NCBI GenBank assembly: GCA_902805775.1
Contig: CADCUB010000144.1
Coordinates: 15,524 to 64,594, forward strand
DNA length: 49,071 bases
From: an uncultured Frankineae bacterium
GTDB taxonomy: Bacteria > Actinomycetota > Actinomycetes > Mycobacteriales > SCTD01
Direction: 5' to 3'
The translations under genes and the position numbers were made by a program. Every line of letters begins with the position of its first letter. The first letter of the stretch is position 1. Of this stretch, positions 43,534 through 49,071 are shown one piece after another. The notes beneath the pieces were generated by a model. The model was not told where the DNA came from, made no database searches, and saw only the letters and a program-made list of their open reading frames with translations.

Positions 43534-44720
43534 CCCTGGGCCGCGAGGGGCTCGAGGCCGAGGTGCGGGAAGGCGGCCTCGCGGGTCTCCAGCACGGCCC
43601 GGTCGACCGGGTCGTCGGCGTTGCCGAAGCCGCCCTCCCAGGGGACCCACGCCGGGTCGCGCCCGTCGGTCAGGCTGACCGGTGCCACCTCCCGGCCGCG
43701 CTCGGAGGCGAGCTCGCGCCAGTCGCCCGGCGTCTCGCCCTCGAGCGGTGCGCCGGTCACCTCGGCGAGCAGGTGCGTCCAGGCCCGGGGCACGACCTGC
43801 ACGGGCTCGTAGCCGCCGCCGCCGACCGCGATCCACCGGCCCTCGCACAGCTCGTGGGCCAGCTCGTGCAGGCGCCGGTAGGCCACCCGCTGCCCGTCGA
43901 CGCTCATCAGCAGGTGCGCGAGCGGGTCGAGGGCGTGGGTGTCGCAGCCGTGCTGGGTGAGCATCACCTGCGGCCGGTAGGCGCGCAGCACCGGCGGCAC
44001 GACGGCCTCGAAGGCCCGCAGCCAGCCGGCGTCGCCGGTGCCCATCGGCAGCGCCACGTTGACGTTGGTGCCCGTGCCCTCGCCGTCCCCGACCTGGTCG
44101 GCCCAGCCCGTGCCGGGGAACAGGGTGCGGCCGCTCTCGTGCATCGACAGCGTCAGCACCCGCGGGTCGTCGTAGAAGGCCGCCTCGACCCCGTCGCCGT
44201 GGTGCACGTCGACGTCGACGTACGCCACCCGCGTCGCGCCCTGCGCCAGCAGCCAGGCGATGGCCACGGCGGGGTCGTCGTAGACGCAGAAGCCGGACGC
44301 CCGGTCGCGCATGGCGTGGTGCAGCCCCCCGGAGATGTTGACGGCGTGCTGGGCGGTGCCGCTCCACACCGCCCGGGCGGCATCGACGGTCGCACCGGTG
44401 ACCAGGGCGGCCGCCTCGTGCATCTGGTCGAAGACCGGCACGTCGCTGGTGCCCAGGCCGTAGCGGAGCGAGAGCCTGCCCATCAGGTCGTCCGGGGCGC
44501 GCTTGACCGACGCGACGTACATCGGGTCGTGCACGAGCTGCAGCAGGTCGTCGGGCGCCGACGTCGGCGCGGCGGTCGTGACCCCGGGCCGGTCGAGCAC
44601 GCCGAGCCGGCCGGCCAGCGCCATGGTGAGCTCCAGGCGCATCGGGCGCAGCGGGTGGGTGGGCCCGAAGTCGTAGTGCGTGAAGACGTCGTCCCAGACC
44701 ACCAGGGTCGTGTCACTCAT
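43530..44720 (-). CDS. acuC: AcuC-like histone deacetylase family protein
   Basis: AcuC is a zinc-dependent deacetylase that removes acetyl groups from lysines, for example from acetyl-CoA synthetase. The 396-residue product has the active-site segments NISGGLHHAM, YVDVDVHHGDGVEAAF, SMHESGRTLFPGTGW and VGGGGYEP, with the zinc Asp and His expected. It begins at ATG 44720 after a GGAGG site and is coupled to the phosphatase-like gene. No acetyl-CoA synthetase gene is in the window. Confidence 0.92.
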   Translation of the reverse strand: MSDTTLVVWDDVFTHYDFGPTHPLRPMRLELTMALAGRLGVLDRPGVTTAAPTSAPDDLLQLVHDPMYVASVKRAPDDLMGRLSLRYGLGTSDVPVFDQMHEAAALVTGATVDAARAVWSGTAQHAVNISGGLHHAMRDRASGFCVYDDPAVAIAWLLAQGATRVAYVDVDVHHGDGVEAAFYDDPRVLTLSMHESGRTLFPGTGWADQVGDGEGTGTNVNVALPMGTGDAGWLRAFEAVVPPVLRAYRPQVMLTQHGCDTHALDPLAHLLMSVDGQRVAYRRLHELAHELCEGRWIAVGGGGYEPVQVVPRAWTHLLAEVTGAPLEGETPGDWRELASERGREVAPVSLTDGRDPAWVPWEGGFGNADDPVDRAVLETREAAFPHLGLEPLAAQG

Positions 44721-44735
44721 GCGAGGTGCCTCCGC

Positions 44736-45923
44736 TCACTCGGTCCTGAGCGCCACCACCGGGTCCAGACGACCGGCGCGGCGGGCCGGCACGACGCCGA
44801 AGAAGATCCCGACCGCCGCGCTGACCGTGAAGGCCAGCGCGGGTGACCACCAGGTGACCACGGCCGGGAGCTGGTCGACGACGGCGGCCAGGCCCAGTGA
44901 GCCTCCTATCCCCAGGGCGATGCCGATCACGCCACCGACGGTCGTCAGCAGCACCGCCTCGAGCAGGAACTGCAGGGTGATGTCGCGGGTACGCGCCCCG
45001 ACCGCCTTGCGCAGCCCGATCTCGCGGGTCCGCTCGCGCACGCTCACCAGCATGATGTTGCTGACGCCGACACCGCCGACGAGCAGGCTGATCGCCGCGA
45101 TCGCGGCCAGCACCGTGGTGAGCAGCCCCAGGATGCGCCCGACCGTGCCGAGCACCTGGTCCTGGGTGACCGCGCTGAACTCCTCGTCGGGGTAGCGGTC
45201 GGCGAGCACGGCCAGCGCAGCCCGCCGGGTCTGCTCGATCTCGTCGGTCGAGGGCGCCTTGAGGGCGAACGCGTCGATGCGCACGTCGCCGAACAACCGC
45301 TGCGCGGCGGTCACGGGGATGTGCACCTCGTCGTCGCGGTCCGCGCCCAGGCTCGAGCCGATCCGCTCGAACACGCCGATCACCCGGAACCGGACCCCAC
45401 CGACCGACAGGGTGCGCCCGAGGGGGTCGGCCCCGTCGAACAGCGCCTCGGCGATGCCGCTGCCGATCACGGCCACCCGCCGGCGGGTGTCGACGTCGCT
45501 GTCGCGCAGGTAGTCGCCGCGGGCCAGCGGGCGCACGAAGACCTCGGGCACCGCCGGGTTGGTCCCCGACACCGTGGCGAACACGTCGCGGCTGCCGAAG
45601 CGCACCGTCTCGCCGCTCGAGATCGTCACCGCGACCCGCCCCGGCTGGCCGAGCTCGCGCCCGAGGTCCTCGGCGTCCTCGAGCTGCAGCCGGCTGCGGG
45701 TCGGCGCCGAGCCGATCTCGAGCCGCCCCGGGACCACGATCACGAGGTTGGCGCCGAGACCGTTGACCTGCTGCTCGACCTCCTGCTTGGCGCCGGTGCC
45801 GATGGCGACCAGCACGACGACGGCCGCGACGCCGATGACGACGCCGAGCATGGTCAGCAGGCTGCGCAGGCGGTTGGCCCGCAGCGCCGTGACCGCGACG
45901 CGGAACGCCTCGGCCACCCTCAC
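44736..45923 (-). CDS. MacB-like ABC transporter permease
   Basis: The 395-residue product has the MacB/FtsX layout: an N-terminal helix (LLTMLGVVIGVAAVVVLVAI), a large outer domain (about 45-265, MacB-PCD type) and three C-terminal helices with SVRERTREIGLRKAVGART between the first and second. It starts at GTG 45923. With the ATPase and adaptor genes upstream it forms a three-gene export system that may act on a drug, peptide or lipid. Confidence 0.91.
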   Translation of the reverse strand: MRVAEAFRVAVTALRANRLRSLLTMLGVVIGVAAVVVLVAIGTGAKQEVEQQVNGLGANLVIVVPGRLEIGSAPTRSRLQLEDAEDLGRELGQPGRVAVTISSGETVRFGSRDVFATVSGTNPAVPEVFVRPLARGDYLRDSDVDTRRRVAVIGSGIAEALFDGADPLGRTLSVGGVRFRVIGVFERIGSSLGADRDDEVHIPVTAAQRLFGDVRIDAFALKAPSTDEIEQTRRAALAVLADRYPDEEFSAVTQDQVLGTVGRILGLLTTVLAAIAAISLLVGGVGVSNIMLVSVRERTREIGLRKAVGARTRDITLQFLLEAVLLTTVGGVIGIALGIGGSLGLAAVVDQLPAVVTWWSPALAFTVSAAVGIFFGVVPARRAGRLDPVVALRTE

Positions 45924-45989
45924 GGCGCTCCCCCCACCGCGGGTGCCTCGCCGCGACTGCTCACCTGGGCCTGCCTCACCGGGCCGGCC

Positions 45990-46667
45990 TCACGCGGCCT
46001 CGAGCCGCCCGTCGCGCACCCGGATCTGCCGGGCGGCGCGGGCGGCGACGTCGAGGTCGTGGGTCACCAGCACCACCGCCACGCCCTGCTCGGCGTTGAG
46101 CTGCTCGAGCAGGGCCATGACCTCCTCGCCGGTGCGGGTGTCGAGGTTGCCGGTCGGCTCGTCGGCCAGCAGCACCTGCGGCTCGCCGACCAGGGCGCGG
46201 GCGATCGCGACCCGCTGCTGCTCCCCGCCCGACAGCTGCGCGGGCCGGTGGTCGAGCCGGTGGCCCATCCCGACCCGCTCGAGGGCCGCGCGCGCCCGGG
46301 CCCGCCGCTGCGCCCGGCGGGTGCCCCGGTAGACGAGCGGCATGGCGACGTTGTCGACGGCGCTGGTGCGTCCCAGCAGCTGGAAGGACTGGAAGACGAA
46401 GCCGATGGTGGCGTTGCGGACCTGCGCCAGCTCGTCCTGCGACAGCGTGGCGACGTCACGCCCGCCCACGCGCAGGACCCCGCTCGTCGGCCGGTCCAGG
46501 CCGCCGAGCAGGTGCATCAGCGTCGACTTGCCCGAGCCCGACGGACCCACCACCGCGGCGTAGTCGCCCTGCTCGACGGTGAGCGACACCCCGCGCAGCG
46601 CGTGCACGGTGACGCCCTCCAGGACGTACGACCGCGTGACGTCGACGGCCTCCAGCGCAGGCGTCAT
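45990..46667 (-). CDS. MacB/LolD-like ABC transporter ATP-binding protein
   Basis: The 225-residue ATPase has Walker A GPSGSGKST, the Q-loop FVFQSFQLL, signature LSGGEQQRVAIARAL, Walker B VLLADEPTGNLD and switch His in VTHDLDVA, a pattern typical of the MacB/LolD group. I chose ATG 46667; a longer frame upstream belongs to the adaptor gene region. The permease follows 66 bp downstream and the adaptor precedes it by 13 bp. Confidence 0.92.
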   Translation of the reverse strand: MTPALEAVDVTRSYVLEGVTVHALRGVSLTVEQGDYAAVVGPSGSGKSTLMHLLGGLDRPTSGVLRVGGRDVATLSQDELAQVRNATIGFVFQSFQLLGRTSAVDNVAMPLVYRGTRRAQRRARARAALERVGMGHRLDHRPAQLSGGEQQRVAIARALVGEPQVLLADEPTGNLDTRTGEEVMALLEQLNAEQGVAVVLVTHDLDVAARAARQIRVRDGRLEAA

Positions 46668-46680
46668 GCCTGCGCCCGGC

Positions 46681-47439
46681 TCACGCCTGCACCTGCTGCC
46701 CGTCGCGCAGGCGGTCGGCGTCGCGGACGACCACCCGGGCGCCGGGCTCGAGGCCCGCGAGCACCTGCACGAGGTCCTCGCCCTGCGCCCCCACCCGGAT
46801 CTCGCGGCGGACGGCACGGCCGCTCTCCACGACGAAGACGGCGTCGGCGCTGCCGTCGCGCACCACCGACGCCGAGGGCACGGCGACGGCGTCCTCGGCG
46901 GTGCGGACCTGCAGGTCGACGACCGCGCTCATGCCCGGACGCGGGGCCGGTGCGGGCTGCTCGTCGGCGGTGCGGCCGCCGCGCAGCGCGAGCCGGACGG
47001 CGTACGTCACCCCGCCGCGGGCGGAGGTCGTCGGCGCGACGTCGACCGCCGTGACGGTGGCGGGGTAGGACGCGCCGGGCACCGCGTCGACCTCGACGAG
47101 CGCCGGCGTGCCCGCCTTGACCAGCAGCACGTCGGTCTCGTCCACCTCCGCCGTGACGGTCAGGGCGCTGACGTCGGTGACGGTCAGCAGCGGTCCCCCG
47201 CTGCGCACCGGGGTGCCGACCGGCAGCCCCGTCGTCGTGGTCGTGGCGCCGCCGGTCGCGGCACCGCCCAGAGCCTGCTCGGCCTGACCCCGCACCACCT
47301 CGGGCAGCCCGTCCATCCCGTTGCTCGAGACGACCGCCGGATGCGAGGTCGCCGCATGCGCGTAGGAACCGAGCATCGCCAGGCACAGCGCCGGAACGAT
47401 CAGTACGACAGCCTTGAAACGGCGCAACGACAACGACAT
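46681..47439 (-). CDS. Short HlyD/MacA-like adaptor (membrane fusion protein)
   Basis: The 252-residue product begins with a signal/anchor helix (about 10-30) and then has the second half of a lipoyl domain (TPVRSGGPLLTVTDVSALTV), a beta-barrel (about 95-165) and a membrane-proximal domain (SAVVDLQVRT, AVAVPSASVV, LEPGARVVV). The first lipoyl half and the coiled-coil hairpin seen in full MacA proteins are missing; residues 31-80 are instead Gly/Thr/Ala-rich. It heads the efflux operon. Confidence 0.8.
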   Translation of the reverse strand: MSLSLRRFKAVVLIVPALCLAMLGSYAHAATSHPAVVSSNGMDGLPEVVRGQAEQALGGAATGGATTTTTGLPVGTPVRSGGPLLTVTDVSALTVTAEVDETDVLLVKAGTPALVEVDAVPGASYPATVTAVDVAPTTSARGGVTYAVRLALRGGRTADEQPAPAPRPGMSAVVDLQVRTAEDAVAVPSASVVRDGSADAVFVVESGRAVRREIRVGAQGEDLVQVLAGLEPGARVVVRDADRLRDGQQVQA

Positions 47440-47502
47440 GGGGCCCCCTCACCCGACGTGCCGGCTGTCCCCACAGCCGTCACTTCCCGAAAACTCTGGC
47501 CT

Positions 47503-47530
47503 ACTGTACCCGACAATTCCTGTCCGTCAG
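47503..47530 (-). promoter_or_regulatory. Probable promoter of the MacAB-like operon
   Basis: On the minus strand, CTGACG (47525-47530) and TACAGT (47503-47508) are 16 bp apart and fit -35 and -10 boxes. The region is visibly less GC-rich than its surroundings. GACA and TGTC around ATTCC in the spacer form a short palindrome that could be an operator. The start codon is about 60 bp further on. Confidence 0.45.
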
Positions 47531-47549
47531 CGCGGCCGCAGGCCGAACG

Positions 47550-48989
47550 TCAGCTCTCGTGGAAGTTCGGGTCGCGCCAGCTCCGCTCGAAGGGCAGCCG
47601 CCACGCGTTCGGGGCGATCAGCTGGTGGATGGCGTTGGGCCCCCAGGTGCCTGGCTGGTAGATCCGCACCGGAGGCGGGTCGTCGAGCATCGGCGAAGCG
47701 AGCTCCCAGACGGTCTCGATGCCGGTCGCCGTCGTGAACAGGGTGTGGTCACCGCGGAGCGCGTCGTGGATCAGCCGCTCGTAGGCCTCGAGCACGGACT
47801 TGGAGTGACCGGTGTCGTGCATGGCGAACTGCATCGAGAGCTTGTCGAGCTTCATCCCGGGCCCCGGCTTCTTGCCGTAGAAGGACAGCGACATCCGTGA
47901 CTGGTCGGCCAGGTCGAACGTCAGGTGGTCCGGCCCGTGGAGCCCGACTCCAGATCCCTGCGGGAACATGTGCCGAGGCGGCTCCTTGAAGGCGATCGAG
48001 ATGACCCGGGCGCTCTCGGCCATCCGCTTGCCCGTGCGCAGGTAGAACGGCACACCGGCCCACCGCCAGTTGTCGATCTCGACCTTGAGCGCGACGAACG
48101 TCTCGGTGTCCGACTCCTCCGCCACACCGGGCTCGTCCCGATAACCGATGTACTGACCCCGCACGGTGTTCTTCGGCAGGATCGGCTGCATGGACCGGAA
48201 AACCTTTACCTTCTCCTCTCCGATCGGTCCCGGCTCCAACGCGGTGGGAGGCTCCATCGCGGTGAACGCGAGCACCTGGAAGAGGTGGGTCACCACCATG
48301 TCCTTGAAGGCGCCGGTGGCTTCGTAGAACTCGGCGCGGGTGGAGAGCCCGAGCGTCTCGGGGACGTCGATCTGGATGTGGTCGATGAAGTTCCGGTTCC
48401 AGATCGGCTCGAAGAGGCCGTTGGCGAACCTGAACGCCAGGATGTTCTGGGCGGCCTCCTTGCCGAGGAAGTGGTCGATGCGGAAGATCTGCTCCTCCGC
48501 GAAGCAGGTGTGGAGCTCGTCGTTCAGCTTCTTGGCGCTGGGCACGTTGACGCCGAACGGCTTCTCCATGACGATGCGGGAGCGCTCGGCCAGGCCCGCC
48601 TCGGCCAGCAGGTGGACGACGGCCAGCGCCGCGTTCGGCGGGACGCTGAGGTAGTGGAGCCGGTCGGCTTCGCCGAACTCCTCGAGCTCCTTCTCGCAGG
48701 CGTGGACCGCCTCGGCCAGGGCCCTGCCGCCGGCGCTCTGCGGCACGTAGGACAGCACGGACGCGAACTCGTCCCAGTTGCCGTTCATGTCCTCGCCGGC
48801 GAACTCCTCGCACGCCGCTCGGGCGAGCTTCACGAAGGTCTCGCCGTCGATGTCGTCGAGCGAGGTGCCGATGATGCGGCAGTTCTTGAGCAGCTCGGCC
48901 TGGTAGAGGTGGAGGAGCCCCGGCAGCAGCTTGCGCTTTGCCAGGTCCCCGGTCGCCCCGAAGATCACGATGACGTGCGGCTGTTCCAT
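47550..48989 (-). CDS. zwf: Glucose-6-phosphate dehydrogenase
   Basis: Zwf oxidises glucose-6-phosphate to 6-phosphogluconolactone with NAD(P)+, the first step of the oxidative pentose phosphate path. The 479-residue product has the N-terminal coenzyme motif VIFGATGDLAKRKLLPGL, the EKPFG segment and the substrate-binding/catalytic RIDHFLGKEAAQNIL. The N-terminus starts directly with the nucleotide fold and lacks the NPLRDPRDRR-type leader I know from many actinobacterial Zwf proteins. Codon use looks somewhat less GC-extreme than in neighbours (runs such as AAAACCTTTACC). A TAGGCT box six bases before the ATG suggests leaderless transcription. Confidence 0.95.
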   Translation of the reverse strand: MEQPHVIVIFGATGDLAKRKLLPGLLHLYQAELLKNCRIIGTSLDDIDGETFVKLARAACEEFAGEDMNGNWDEFASVLSYVPQSAGGRALAEAVHACEKELEEFGEADRLHYLSVPPNAALAVVHLLAEAGLAERSRIVMEKPFGVNVPSAKKLNDELHTCFAEEQIFRIDHFLGKEAAQNILAFRFANGLFEPIWNRNFIDHIQIDVPETLGLSTRAEFYEATGAFKDMVVTHLFQVLAFTAMEPPTALEPGPIGEEKVKVFRSMQPILPKNTVRGQYIGYRDEPGVAEESDTETFVALKVEIDNWRWAGVPFYLRTGKRMAESARVISIAFKEPPRHMFPQGSGVGLHGPDHLTFDLADQSRMSLSFYGKKPGPGMKLDKLSMQFAMHDTGHSKSVLEAYERLIHDALRGDHTLFTTATGIETVWELASPMLDDPPPVRIYQPGTWGPNAIHQLIAPNAWRLPFERSWRDPNFHES

Positions 48990-48995
48990 CCCGTC

Positions 48996-49001
48996 AGCCT
49001 A
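48996..49001 (-). promoter_or_regulatory. -10-like box of zwf
   Basis: TAGGCT on the minus strand fits TANNNT and ends six bases before ATG 48989. This spacing is like that of several other genes in the window and predicts a message without a leader. Confidence 0.4.
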
Positions 49002-49033
49002 AGCGTGCGCGCCCCTCGCCGGAACCGACCCGC

Positions 49034-49071
49034 TCAGCGCGACAGGTCGAGGTAGGCCAACGTGCGGTTGA
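49034..49071 (-). CDS. C-terminal end of an unidentified gene (cut by window edge)
   Basis: On the minus strand a frame open to the edge ends NRTLAYLDLSR and a TGA at 49034-49036, 44 bp before the zwf start. The short tail reads like protein and the position suits an upstream neighbour of zwf, but eleven residues are too few to name it. Confidence 0.4.
   Translation of the reverse strand, partial: NRTLAYLDLSR

Overview
This is a very GC-rich chromosomal window from an actinobacterium. GTG starts are common, and there are many ATGA/GTGA stop-start overlaps. Several blocks are arranged as in known actinobacteria: geranylgeranyl reductase-family gene + nuo, rex-hemA-hemC-hemD-hemB, hemL-ccdA-resB-ccsB, and bS22/BldC-type HTH/SDR/acyltransferase. 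The gene content would fit a Geodermatophilaceae- or Frankia-like lineage, but family-level placement is a guess. Most genes are core metabolism; I see no rRNA, tRNA, CRISPR array, prophage or transposase.

Layout. 1-6079 (minus strand): menG/ubiE, a FAD reductase and nuoA-B-C-D-E-F (nuoF cut by the left edge), with a near-perfect Rex operator in front of the reductase. 6244-8873 (plus): a small acidic repeat peptide, a stem-loop, a JmjC/cupin oxygenase of the ribosomal-oxygenase type and a threonine-aldolase-like PLP enzyme. I think this three-gene cassette is the best candidate for an undescribed peptide-modification system. 8887-14687 (minus): an oligopeptide ABC importer (dppA-B-C-D-F) with a strong hairpin after dppA. 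14858-16816: a sucrase/ferredoxin-like protein, a DUF4229 membrane protein and two tandem PLDc_N-type small membrane proteins. 16837-23144 (minus): hemL, a histidine phosphatase, ResA-like thioredoxin, CcdA, Ccs1/ResB and CcsB/CcsA, joining heme supply to System II cytochrome c maturation. 23203-25438: a double-VOC protein and an M18 aminopeptidase.

25439-25903 is the only gene-poor gap over 300 bases. It holds two copies of a 74-bp palindromic repeat flanking a headless LuxR-type HTH remnant; a third, decayed copy lies at 24053. 25904-32220 (minus): rex-hemA-hemC-hemD(cobA)-hemB plus two small membrane proteins, with a second probable Rex operator over the rex promoter. 32372-39187: a glutaredoxin-like protein, an acyl-CoA ligase, a class A penicillin-binding protein, a HAD-IB phosphatase, an EamA exporter and a divergent LysR regulator. 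39184-44720 (minus): acyltransferase, SDR, SAM hydrolase, 32-residue bS22, BldC/excisionase-type HTH, a phosphatase-like protein and AcuC. 44736-47439: a MacAB-like efflux set with a short adaptor. 47550-48989: zwf, with the tail of another minus-strand gene at the right edge.

Together, Rex links respiration (Complex I) and heme synthesis: one window holds the rex gene, an operator in front of its own hem operon, and an operator in front of the nuo cluster. Quinone maturation (menG), heme and cytochrome c assembly lie close by, so the window reads largely as a respiratory-chain assembly region with envelope and accessory genes between.
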